From assembly GCF_004959765.1 (NCBI RefSeq), contig NZ_SJZD01000001.1, positions 1 through 64,000 on the forward strand: 64,000 nucleotides of DNA. The letters are read 5' to 3'. The DNA is from Flavobacterium sp. H122. Its GTDB lineage: Bacteria; Bacteroidota; Bacteroidia; Flavobacteriales; Flavobacteriaceae. Shown here in pieces: positions 43,821 to 52,334 of the stretch. The notes below the pieces were generated by a model that was not told where the DNA came from, did not search any database, and was given only the letters and a program-made list of their open reading frames with translations. Within the stretch, counting starts at the first letter, position 1. Each line of letters starts with the position of its first letter. A program made the position numbers and the translations under genes.

Positions 43821-45332
43821 ATGAGAACCATTACAGTTAAATCAGTACATGACGTTTCCAAAACGTACCAGTATGTTGACAATGGTGAACCCATGAAAGG
43901 AGGAGTAAAGGATGTGTATTTCAGTCCTGACAGACAATATGTTGTCGCTTTTTTCAGGGATAAATTAGATGCCAACCAAAAAGAACGCTTACAGAAAATC
44001 ACCAATCTATACCTTCCACAGATACAAAACAGGGAAGCAAGTGATTATTATCTTAATGAAATCTACCGCTGGCCTACAGATGTAGTAGAGCATAACGGGC
44101 TGACCGGTATTATTGTACCTGTTTATAATCAAAATTTTTTCTTTGCAAAAGGAAATGCTGTTGGCGATGCCATCAAAGGAAAAGAAAAAAACGGATTATG
44201 GTTTTCGAGCGCTAAGTTTAGAAACCCTAATTTTCCTTTACGGATTGCTAAAGAAGAGTTGGGAAATTGGCTGAGTTATTTTCAGATATGTATCAATTTG
44301 ACCCGTGGAGTTAAGAAGATGCATGCCATGGGATTAGCACATTCCGATTTATCTCATAACAATGTCTTGGTTGATCCTGTCGAAAAGTCAGCGTGTATGA
44401 TTGATTTGGACGGCTTGGTCGTGCCAGGTTTGTTTCCCGCTGAAGTGATTGGGACACCGGGATTTATAGCACCTGAAGTATTGGCGACTAAACATCTTAA
44501 AAAAGATGATCCCGAAAGAAAACTGCCAAGCAGATTAACTGATTTGCATGCGCTTCCGGTTTTAATTTATATGTTTTTGCTGCACAGGCATCCGTTAAAA
44601 GGAGGAAAAGTGCATGATTTGGATGCAGAAATTGATGATTTATTATCGATGGGATCCAAAGCCATGTTTATCGAACATCCGGAAAATGACTCGAACCGGC
44701 CAAAAACGGATCAAATTTCAAAATGGGATTTACCGTGGGGAGATATCAATAAATTGCCTTATACAATTACCGGGCCCTATCTTAAGACTTTGTTTGACAG
44801 GGCTTTTATTGATGGACTGCATAATCCTATGCAAAGACCAACAGCAGAAGAATGGGAAATAGCTTTGTTGAAGACTACCGATTTGATGCAGAAATGTTCC
44901 AATAGTTATTGCGAGCAGCAATGGTATGTTTTTGATAATACAAATACACCAAGATGCCCATTTTGTAATACATCGCATAAAGGAACTTTACCGGTACTGG
45001 ATTTATATTATCAATTCAAGGAATCTACCTGGAAACCGGAAAACCACCGTTTGATGGTATACGATAACCAATATTTATTTCAATGGCATGTAAACAGAAA
45101 TATAACCAGAAATGAACGTTTAACCGATGAACAAAAAAAACCGCTGGGCTATTTTGCTTTTTATGACGGTAAATGGGTTCTGGTAAACCAAAAAATGGAG
45201 TCGTTAAAGGATTTAACAGAAGAAAAAGAGGTTCCTGTTGGAGAAATGGTTGAACTGACTCACGAAAAAAAACTACTTTTGTCGAAAGAAGAAGGCGGCA
45301 GGGTAGTCGTAATTACAATGGCAAATCAATAA
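43821..45332 (+). CDS. protein kinase with zinc ribbon (TerY-P triad)
   Basis: 503 residues. A eukaryotic-type kinase fold is recognised by HSDLSHNNVLVDPV (catalytic loop, HRD-like HSD), MIDLDGLVVPG (DFG-like DLDG), GTPGFIAPEVL (APE) and a lysine N-lobe. After it come a zinc-ribbon-like CSNSYCEQQWYVFDNTNTPR with CPFCN, and an SH3-like tail. It completes the vWA-PP2C-kinase set; phosphorylation of the TerD or vWA partners is inferred. Confidence 0.85.
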   Translation: MRTITVKSVHDVSKTYQYVDNGEPMKGGVKDVYFSPDRQYVVAFFRDKLDANQKERLQKITNLYLPQIQNREASDYYLNEIYRWPTDVVEHNGLTGIIVPVYNQNFFFAKGNAVGDAIKGKEKNGLWFSSAKFRNPNFPLRIAKEELGNWLSYFQICINLTRGVKKMHAMGLAHSDLSHNNVLVDPVEKSACMIDLDGLVVPGLFPAEVIGTPGFIAPEVLATKHLKKDDPERKLPSRLTDLHALPVLIYMFLLHRHPLKGGKVHDLDAEIDDLLSMGSKAMFIEHPENDSNRPKTDQISKWDLPWGDINKLPYTITGPYLKTLFDRAFIDGLHNPMQRPTAEEWEIALLKTTDLMQKCSNSYCEQQWYVFDNTNTPRCPFCNTSHKGTLPVLDLYYQFKESTWKPENHRLMVYDNQYLFQWHVNRNITRNERLTDEQKKPLGYFAFYDGKWVLVNQKMESLKDLTEEKEVPVGEMVELTHEKKLLLSKEEGGRVVVITMANQ

Positions 45333-45359
45333 TAATAAAGTAACTTAATTAAATAAATA

Positions 45360-46358
45360 ATGAATCAACACCCAATTTTTACAGAACATCCAGGGCTTAT
45401 TGCAATATTTGCGGTTGCCGTAATTATTATGTTATTACTGGATTTAGGAATTTTTAATAAAAAAAGCCACGAAGTAAGCAATAAAGAAGCTGTAAGCTGG
45501 TCTGTAGTATGGATCACTTTGGCAATGATCTTTAGTGGTTTGGTATATTATTTCGCCGGACCTGCAAAATTCTTCGAATTTCAATCGGCTTACTGGATTG
45601 AAAAAGCACTTTCAGTAGACAATCTTTTTGTATTTATTCTGGTATTCAAATTTTTCGATGTTGCGAACCAAAACAAGCATAAAGTACTTTTTTGGGGTAT
45701 TATAGGTGCATTGGTGCTTAGAGCTATTTTCATCTTTTCCGGAGCTTATTTAATTGAATTGACTTATTTGAATAAATTATTAAGTCTTGTTGGGGTTCAA
45801 GGATTCAAATATGATATCAATTTAATCATGACACTGTTTGGTTTGTTTCTTGTATATGCGGGGATTAAATCATGGTCTTCAGGTGATGAGGACGATGATG
45901 AGGACTACAACAATACAAGAGGAGCAAGACTGATCAGAAAGTTTTTCAGTGTTACTGATAAATATGACGGCGACAAATTTTTTACATTTGAAAATGGTAA
46001 AAAAATGGCGACTCCTTTATTGGTGGTAGTAGCGGTAATTGAATTTACAGACTTGCTTTTTGCAGTGGATTCAATCCCAGCTATTTTTGCTATTTCGAGT
46101 GATCCGTTTATCCTGTATACCTCTAATATCTTTGCTATTTTAGGACTAAGAGCATTATTTTTCTTATTGGATAATTTTATCCATTTGTTCAGCAAATTGC
46201 AGTATGGATTGGCAATCATTTTATCATTTATTGGTGCTAAGATGATTATTGCGCCATTCTACCACATTGAATCAGTATATTCATTATTAGTAATCGGCAG
46301 TGTATTATTAATCTCTGTAATTGCTTCAATAATGATTCCTGAGCCTAAAGAAGCATAA
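45360..46358 (+). CDS. terC: TerC family integral membrane protein
   Basis: 332 residues, about nine transmembrane segments. Conserved acidic residues lie within the membrane segments: IMLLLDLGIFNKKSHEVS, YWIEKALSVDNLFVFILVFK and VVAVIEFTDLLFAVDSIPAI. TerC/Alx proteins handle metal ions (Mn2+/Ca2+) and are the membrane partner of the TerD proteins. It ends the operon and is followed by a strong terminator. Confidence 0.95.
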   Translation: MNQHPIFTEHPGLIAIFAVAVIIMLLLDLGIFNKKSHEVSNKEAVSWSVVWITLAMIFSGLVYYFAGPAKFFEFQSAYWIEKALSVDNLFVFILVFKFFDVANQNKHKVLFWGIIGALVLRAIFIFSGAYLIELTYLNKLLSLVGVQGFKYDINLIMTLFGLFLVYAGIKSWSSGDEDDDEDYNNTRGARLIRKFFSVTDKYDGDKFFTFENGKKMATPLLVVVAVIEFTDLLFAVDSIPAIFAISSDPFILYTSNIFAILGLRALFFLLDNFIHLFSKLQYGLAIILSFIGAKMIIAPFYHIESVYSLLVIGSVLLISVIASIMIPEPKEA

Positions 46359-46400
46359 TCAGATAAGTTGTATTTTTTAAAAACTAAAATTACAGATTTT

Positions 46401-46447
46401 TAAATACTAAAAAGCAGACTAATTACAGTCTGCTTTTTTAGTATTTA
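46401..46447. terminator. bidirectional terminator after terC
   Basis: TAAATACTAAAAAGCAGACT pairs with AGTCTGCTTTTTTAGTATTTA around a short loop. Poly-A and poly-T arms serve both terC and the converging gene. Confidence 0.88.
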
Positions 46448-46455
46448 GAATTACC

Positions 46456-47946
46456 TTAGATTTTTCTTTTGCCTTTTTTGATTTTAGATGTTGATGGGTA
46501 TTTAGCTGCAGAAATGGCAAAACTAAAATCCCCAAAAACATTGTTGTTTATAGTGTCTTTATTATAAGGCGCAATTGTACTATACACATGGCAACTTATG
46601 CAAGTGTTTTTATTTTGCACATAACTTTCCATTGTTGAGTTGGCAACTATTGTTTTACCGCTCAGCATTGATGAATTATTCAATTTACGTGGTGCCTGTA
46701 TAGGAGTTGTTGGATCTGGTTGCGGTAATTGTGACCAAATAACATCAACCAATTGATAGTATTGAAATACTGAATTAGGATAAAAGCTTTGAATACTGTT
46801 TTGCATTTTTGCATTTATAGGTGCCGCATCTTCAGAATCAATGCTGTTTACCCTTGTCAATTGTATAGGAACCGGTTGTGCCTGTGTTAAGTAATAGGGA
46901 GGGGATACATTGGCGGTACAGTCAACGGAAGCAGTTCCTCCGCCTTTTAAATTAACTTGTTTTGAAGTACAATTTTTATTGTAAAAATTATACCCATAAG
47001 GAGGCGGTGTTTCGGTAGTACTGTTTGGAACATTATCAATGTGTTCAAAAGTAGCCCAAACCCACGTAGGCTGATTTTGTGTTTTGTGTAATATATGTAA
47101 TCCCACAAGAGCAACGGTAGTATTTCGTAATTGACCGGTATAGGCATCCATTACTACAGCTTTTGACAATTTATAGCGCTGCCATTTAGGCGATTGAATG
47201 CTGTCAACTTCCATCCAGGCTGCTTTTAACTCAATAGCTCCCACCGCTCCATTGTAAACACCTTGAGGAAAATTTATCGGACTCCCTTTTTGTACAGAAT
47301 CATGTTGCACAATAGCATTGTAATAACCGTTATTTACTACAAAATCATAATAATCTTTGTTTAACATAATTTCATACCAAACATTAGTGCCATTCTGAGC
47401 GCCAAGCCAGTTGGGTTTACCAAAAGGTGCAGCCTGATTAGGATCAAGCCCTTTAATTGTATCTGTATCTGCAAATTTTGCCGAAAAAGTTAAAAGTTTA
47501 GTTTTATTACTTTTCATTAAAATTTTTTGAGTTTTAAATTTCGCTGCATAAGCCGGTGAAACAAGCGTTCCCCATGAAGGAGGTTTTATTCCGTTAGGTT
47601 GAAACAAAACATCTTTGGGCATATAAGTTTCCCATGCGACCGGCGAAAAATCACCGGGCTGGCCAAAATTACTGCCATTTGTGGGCCAGTTTAAAGCGAT
47701 GAATTCCTGCCATGCAAAACAATCAGCCTGTGATTGATTGTTGAAAGAGGGAAGATCTCCTGGAACATTGTTGTTGAAATTAATCTTTACATTGTATAAT
47801 GATGATGTAGAATAGCAGTCACAAGTATTATCTGTTTTAGGGACTTTTATATACTTGTTATTATCAAAATTGATACCTGACAATAAAATACATGATGTTA
47901 AAATAATAAATAAAATTATTAAAAATTTATATTTCTGACTTTTCAT
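46456..47946 (-). CDS. unrecognised lipoprotein-like protein with one CxxCH haem motif
   Basis: 496 residues. A lipobox-like LTSC at about residues 16-19 is followed by a Trp/Tyr-rich body (FAWQEFIALNWPTNGSNFGQ near 80, GAQNGTNVWYEIM) and a single CISCH cytochrome-c-type haem site (about residue 457). I do not recognise a named family, although similar proteins occur in diverse bacteria. It lies 105 bases downstream of the 48052 gene on the same strand and probably forms a pair with it. The haem points to a periplasmic redox role. Confidence 0.55.
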   Translation of the reverse strand: MKSQKYKFLIILFIILTSCILLSGINFDNNKYIKVPKTDNTCDCYSTSSLYNVKINFNNNVPGDLPSFNNQSQADCFAWQEFIALNWPTNGSNFGQPGDFSPVAWETYMPKDVLFQPNGIKPPSWGTLVSPAYAAKFKTQKILMKSNKTKLLTFSAKFADTDTIKGLDPNQAAPFGKPNWLGAQNGTNVWYEIMLNKDYYDFVVNNGYYNAIVQHDSVQKGSPINFPQGVYNGAVGAIELKAAWMEVDSIQSPKWQRYKLSKAVVMDAYTGQLRNTTVALVGLHILHKTQNQPTWVWATFEHIDNVPNSTTETPPPYGYNFYNKNCTSKQVNLKGGGTASVDCTANVSPPYYLTQAQPVPIQLTRVNSIDSEDAAPINAKMQNSIQSFYPNSVFQYYQLVDVIWSQLPQPDPTTPIQAPRKLNNSSMLSGKTIVANSTMESYVQNKNTCISCHVYSTIAPYNKDTINNNVFGDFSFAISAAKYPSTSKIKKGKRKI

Positions 47947-47982
47947 TAGGAAGGGTTAATAGGTTATAGATGTTTTTTTATA

Positions 47983-48026
47983 ATCAAAAGACCTAAATTG
48001 TAAAAAATACAATTTAGGCTTTTGAT
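47983..48026. repeat. hairpin between the two unrecognised genes
   Basis: ATCAAAAG(A)CCTAAATTGTA pairs with TACAATTTAGGCTTTTGAT, about 19 bp with one bulged A. It could attenuate or terminate transcription of the upstream gene. Confidence 0.6.
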
Positions 48027-48051
48027 AAAGGTTATTATTTATAAGAAATAG

Positions 48052-50139
48052 CTATTGAACATCAATTGATACAACTATTGATCCCAGGTTATCAGTCAAT
48101 CCGGCTCCATATTCACCATTTAAATCATCATTAATGCACAATTGTATTTCTCCTGAAAGATTTGAAGGCAAAGTTGTACCCATTCCCACTAAAAAAACAG
48201 TGTTGCCTACTTTGCCAATTAAAGCCCCTTCATTTTGTCCAGGCATTGTATAACCCGGTTTGGCTGCTATGAAATTTGGGTTGCCATTTGCGTCGTATAA
48301 CTGACCGTTGTTGTCTTGAGGATTTGCGGTCCATAAACCCGAAACATAGCTTATTTTTGCGGTATTGTTTGCAGATATGACAACCCCTGTATTTTGCCAG
48401 GCAATATCTGCCTGCACGGTTACCGGAGTTACTAAAAACAGTGCTGGCATTGCTGCGTTGCCGCTTTGTCCCGGATTAGTAACATATACGCTTTTTTGAC
48501 CAATGGCTGCGTTTGAATTTACAGTAACTGTAATGTATAAAGCTGTATTAGTGCTTGGCTGGCTATTTCCTGGTACTGCATAAAAGATGTTTTCTTTTAC
48601 TGAAGTTACAACGGCACTAATATTAGGATCATTAAATGTTATGCTGGGATATGTAGAAGGATCATTTTCTTTTGCAGTACATGTTCCTGCAACAACAACC
48701 ATTTGAGTGGCTGATGTCCCAACGTTTACTGATAGAGGTACATAAGTACTGTTGCTTAATAATGAAATTGGGTTGTTTACCGGATTTGGCACAAGGGTAT
48801 TGTACATCTGATCGAAATAATCCTGATAGAATATTTGAAGTGGTTGTGCAAAAGTATTTTCTGGTGTTGGAGTTCCTACTGGTCCATAACCTTGAGGTGT
48901 GGTGCCGGTATATGCAGAAGCTACGATTTGCATTTTAAAAGTAGCGGCAATTTGAGAAGCCCAATCAATATATTGTTCGGAAATCTTTATATCACTTACC
49001 GTATAGCCTTTATCTTCCGGAACTTCAAAGACAGCATGTAGTATGAAGTTGCCGGGTAATGAACCGCCATTTTGATCATTTAATGTCTCACAACCTCTTT
49101 TTATAGTCCAAAAAGCTGATGCATTTGTACCATCGGGTGTTTCATAATTTGAGAAATCCGGCATCTGAATATATAGTCCGGGAGGATCAGCCAAAGTCAC
49201 CATGTTTCCGCCTGTTACAAAATTATTTACATTTCCACCAATATTTGGATCGCTATTGCGGAAACGCTGGCCAAAAACTCCCACACAAATTAAATCATTG
49301 TATTGAGATGAAGGCCACATAGTACTGCCACTGGTGTTTGTTGGCGGGTTAAATCGCTGTACCGTTGAAGTAGTTGCTAAACCTATTTCAGTTTGTAAAG
49401 TGTTAGGTGTGCTGGTAAGATGCATGGCTCCACCCTGAGTATCGCTAGATACGGTTCCTGAGTTCCATTTATTTAAAGGATTATATACAGGCTGGTTTGT
49501 AATTGGATTTACAACTCCTGGTAAACTAAGGTCTTCAAGTGTTATTTGTGGTTTACCTAAAACGGTTTGATATAATTCCAAAACTTTATTAGGATCTATT
49601 TTCCATAGAGTATTCCAGTATTCCGGATTTTCACAAGTAAAATCAATTCTGATAATTTTGTTCTGGGCATTACGGGTTACCGACCATTCACAGTACTCGT
49701 CCTGCCATCCACGTGGACCGTAAGGAAAGTAAGCTACTTGCTGCCCGTCAGTACTGCAAGGTGAATTGGTAATCTGACCGCTAATATCACCTGTATCGGC
49801 CATTTCATTCAGTTGTGCTTGAGTTGCATTGGGAAAATTAAAACCTAGTCTGCCGGGAAATGCCATCCATTTAATACTGGCTGTTTCACTGGTTGGGTTA
49901 TTTTCAATTGGATTATAATAATTGGTGGTTTTTGGCGTGTTGGTCGAATTCCATGGATTGTTCAACATACCTTGCTGGGTAAATCCATCAAGGTTATTAC
50001 TCCAAAATTTATTCATTTCATCTTGTTTGATTGGGTTGTCTCCAAAATCTTGAACCCCGGCCGGTGTCCGAAATTGAAAAGTTGTACTTTGTACCTCTTT
50101 AATTTCCTGGAGGGTTTCATTGTTCTCAAATGTTTTCAT
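48052..50139 (-). CDS. large unrecognised protein (CTD-like beta-rich repeats)
   Basis: 695 residues, no signal peptide. The N-terminal two-thirds are Trp/Tyr/Asn-rich (WQDEYCEWSVTRNAQNKIIR, FTCENPEYWNTLWKIDPNKV) with an odd motif set I do not recognise. The last third is beta-rich with Ig-like spacing (SVNVGTSATQMVVVAGTCTA, VTVNSNAAIGQKSVYVTNPG). The gene forms a pair with the haem-protein gene downstream. The function is unknown. Confidence 0.5.
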   Translation of the reverse strand: MKTFENNETLQEIKEVQSTTFQFRTPAGVQDFGDNPIKQDEMNKFWSNNLDGFTQQGMLNNPWNSTNTPKTTNYYNPIENNPTSETASIKWMAFPGRLGFNFPNATQAQLNEMADTGDISGQITNSPCSTDGQQVAYFPYGPRGWQDEYCEWSVTRNAQNKIIRIDFTCENPEYWNTLWKIDPNKVLELYQTVLGKPQITLEDLSLPGVVNPITNQPVYNPLNKWNSGTVSSDTQGGAMHLTSTPNTLQTEIGLATTSTVQRFNPPTNTSGSTMWPSSQYNDLICVGVFGQRFRNSDPNIGGNVNNFVTGGNMVTLADPPGLYIQMPDFSNYETPDGTNASAFWTIKRGCETLNDQNGGSLPGNFILHAVFEVPEDKGYTVSDIKISEQYIDWASQIAATFKMQIVASAYTGTTPQGYGPVGTPTPENTFAQPLQIFYQDYFDQMYNTLVPNPVNNPISLLSNSTYVPLSVNVGTSATQMVVVAGTCTAKENDPSTYPSITFNDPNISAVVTSVKENIFYAVPGNSQPSTNTALYITVTVNSNAAIGQKSVYVTNPGQSGNAAMPALFLVTPVTVQADIAWQNTGVVISANNTAKISYVSGLWTANPQDNNGQLYDANGNPNFIAAKPGYTMPGQNEGALIGKVGNTVFLVGMGTTLPSNLSGEIQLCINDDLNGEYGAGLTDNLGSIVVSIDVQ

Positions 50140-50582
50140 GTTTAGTCAGTTTAATTGATTAGTAATTATTAAAATCTGTTTTTATGTTCGTTTTACTATA
50201 TTTTAAGCATGATTATTAAATTCAAATCGAATGTTTTGGACTTCAGGTTTTGAAATTTACATAAAGCTATAGCACTGATTTTGAATTTTTATAAAGCAAA
50301 AACCAACAAAAGGTTAATAAATTTTAAACTTATAAAGCTTGAATATTAATCTTTTAGCTTTTATCTAAGTTAGGGATAGTGCTAAAGAGTAAATTACGGA
50401 TTTACCATAATTTTTGTTAATTCTTTTGATAAAGATGAAAAAGTGATACTAAATCAAAAATCTATTTGATTAATATATAACGATGTATTAGCGGGAACCT
50501 TATTATAGTGGTTGCCGCTATCTAAATAACTCTGTAAAGTGAGTTTAGAAAAGTAAAGTGTTGTTAGAGAAAAAAACAGTAT
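50140..50582. other. 443-base intergenic region without a gene
   Basis: It is AT-rich and contains no open frame of note. It must hold the promoter of the 48052 gene. No hairpin or repeat stands out on reading. Confidence 0.4.
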
Positions 50583-51602
50583 TCAGGAAGGGTCATTATA
50601 TACTAATGACGCATTGTTTATAACAGTTCTCATTCTCTGACGCAATCGTTCAGGTTTTAAAACTTCTAAACCGTCACCAAAACCTAATAAAATGCGTTCT
50701 AATTCATAATTTTCTATTAAAAATAAATTGATGACGATACTCCCGTCTTCATTTTGCTGTAATAGTCTTTGTGTATGATGAATGGGTTTGGTAATGACAT
50801 AAGGAGCATTGTAAGCATCTATCCATAATTGAATGACACGTGGTTTTAATCCTGCATTAACCGTTACACCTACAACATTGTTATAATAAGCTTCTGCATC
50901 AAACTTTTCAGTTAAGAAAGGCATGGAAAAATCATAATCAATTTTTACAATTCTGTCCAATGCTAAATTGGTAATAGGCTGGCTTTCTTTCTTTTTTCCA
51001 ACAACAAACCAGCGGTTGTTAAATTCTTTCAGAATAAAAGGATGAAAATTAAATTTTGTTTCGTCTCTGGATTTGAATGACTTATATGTAATTACCAAAA
51101 CTACTTTTTTAATTATAGCCTGATAGATTTCATCCAAAAGATGTAGCCCTTTCAGATTATCGTTTTTATCCAAATGAATTACAGGCTGTGTATGTGATTT
51201 TTCAGCGTAAATTTTATCTTCCAATCGCTGCAGTATATCCGAAACATCATTAAACAGTGAAAAATCTTTGAATTGCTTCAACATGGAAACCGTTTCTGTT
51301 AATACATTAATATCGGTTTCTGTCAGTGGAATATCAGTAATAGAGAAATCTTCTTCAGCATAATGGTAGTATTTTTTGTCATAGACTTCAATAGGCGCGT
51401 TGTAGCCTAACTTGTCACTGCGCATCAGTTGGATATCCAGCTGAATCGTTCTTTTGCTTACCGAAGAATCTTTCCCTTCATATTCATACAAAGCTTCAGA
51501 ACAAGCCTGCATTAAGTCTTCCAGTGTCCATTGGCGGTACTTGTTTTGCAGACATTTATCAATGGTTTTATAGCGGATGAGTGCGTTTTTGTTTTGAGCC
51601 AC
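50583..51602 (-). CDS. WYL-domain transcriptional regulator (YafY-type)
   Basis: 339 residues. An N-terminal helix-turn-helix (about 10-60, RYKTIDKCLQNKYRQWTLED) is followed by an extended WYL domain (about 150-250) whose signature is RWFVVGKKKESQPITNLALD. WYL domains bind ligands such as nucleic-acid or nucleotide species, and several regulate DNA- or RNA-damage responses. It lies downstream of the HD gene, divergent from ro60, and is the best candidate for the factor that reads the 19-bp palindrome. Confidence 0.88.
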   Translation of the reverse strand: MAQNKNALIRYKTIDKCLQNKYRQWTLEDLMQACSEALYEYEGKDSSVSKRTIQLDIQLMRSDKLGYNAPIEVYDKKYYHYAEEDFSITDIPLTETDINVLTETVSMLKQFKDFSLFNDVSDILQRLEDKIYAEKSHTQPVIHLDKNDNLKGLHLLDEIYQAIIKKVVLVITYKSFKSRDETKFNFHPFILKEFNNRWFVVGKKKESQPITNLALDRIVKIDYDFSMPFLTEKFDAEAYYNNVVGVTVNAGLKPRVIQLWIDAYNAPYVITKPIHHTQRLLQQNEDGSIVINLFLIENYELERILLGFGDGLEVLKPERLRQRMRTVINNASLVYNDPS

Positions 51603-51630
51603 GGTTTTGAATTATGAGTTATGATTTTTT

Positions 51631-52242
51631 TTAAAGAAGCTCTATTTCTTGTTTAATGTTTTGTCTTGCTTGTTGTTCATATAAATCCCGAAAAACTTTG
51701 GTTTGGTAAATGAATTCGTTTTCCAGAAAATGCAGTAATGCTTTTTTACGCCCGGGATTGTATAGAAAATCAGGATAAATCTTGTATTCTTTTCGTATTT
51801 GCTTAAAATAGGCTGTATAATCATCCCATTCCTTTGCAAGAATCTTTAAATCGAAATCAATCAGCCATTTTTCGTCTTCATTTTGGCTTGGCTGATGATT
51901 CTTGGTAGCCATGATCAATTGATAGATTCTGTCTTTATTTAATGCAGTATTTTCCGGAAGAATTTGTATAGCAAATTCGGCGCTTTTTTGTTCGTTGTCC
52001 TTTCGGCTGGATTTATATATATAATCGTGATAAAAAATTGCATACAGAACTTCATCAGGAAACTGAAGCTCATCGCGATACTTTTCAAAGCAGGCAATCA
52101 TCTCTTTTAAATGATTCAGGTTGTGATAATGCCTTGATTTATGCGAATAGGCTTTTTGAAGTTCATTCCATCTACTAAAAATTTCATTATTACTAAAGCC
52201 AATGTTTTCAAGGAGTCTATTGAATAATTGTTGCAATTCCAT
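51631..52242 (-). CDS. HD-superfamily metal-dependent phosphohydrolase (COG4339-like)
   Basis: 203 residues. Metal-ligand pattern HYHNLNHLKEMIACF, then AIFYHDYIYKSSRKDNEQKS (HD) and WLIDFDLKIL (distal Asp). These match predicted small HD phosphohydrolases. The in vivo substrate is unknown. The position next to the Ro60/RtcB locus suggests a nucleotide or RNA-end phosphate, which is inference only. It is the first gene of the minus-strand pair with the WYL regulator. Confidence 0.75.
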   Translation of the reverse strand: MELQQLFNRLLENIGFSNNEIFSRWNELQKAYSHKSRHYHNLNHLKEMIACFEKYRDELQFPDEVLYAIFYHDYIYKSSRKDNEQKSAEFAIQILPENTALNKDRIYQLIMATKNHQPSQNEDEKWLIDFDLKILAKEWDDYTAYFKQIRKEYKIYPDFLYNPGRKKALLHFLENEFIYQTKVFRDLYEQQARQNIKQEIELL

Positions 52243-52279
52243 TATAAAAGTTTTCTCAAAAATAGCATTCTTTTTTTAC

Positions 52280-52316
52280 TACGCAAAATAATTGCGTACA
52301 CGACTATGCATCTTTG
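52280..52316 (+). promoter_or_regulatory. palindromic operator and promoter, ro60 side (site 1)
   Basis: TACGCAAAATAATTGCGTA at 52280-52298 is a perfect 7-bp inverted repeat around AATAA. Ten bases later is CATCTTTG (52309-52316), a -7-like box. On the other strand the complement of 52257-52264 reads TATTTTTG, so the site could also serve the HD-WYL pair. There is no normal -33 TTTG at the right spacing. The arrangement fits an activated promoter. Confidence 0.75.
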
Positions 52317-52334
52317 CCATCTCGAAAGGAACAA

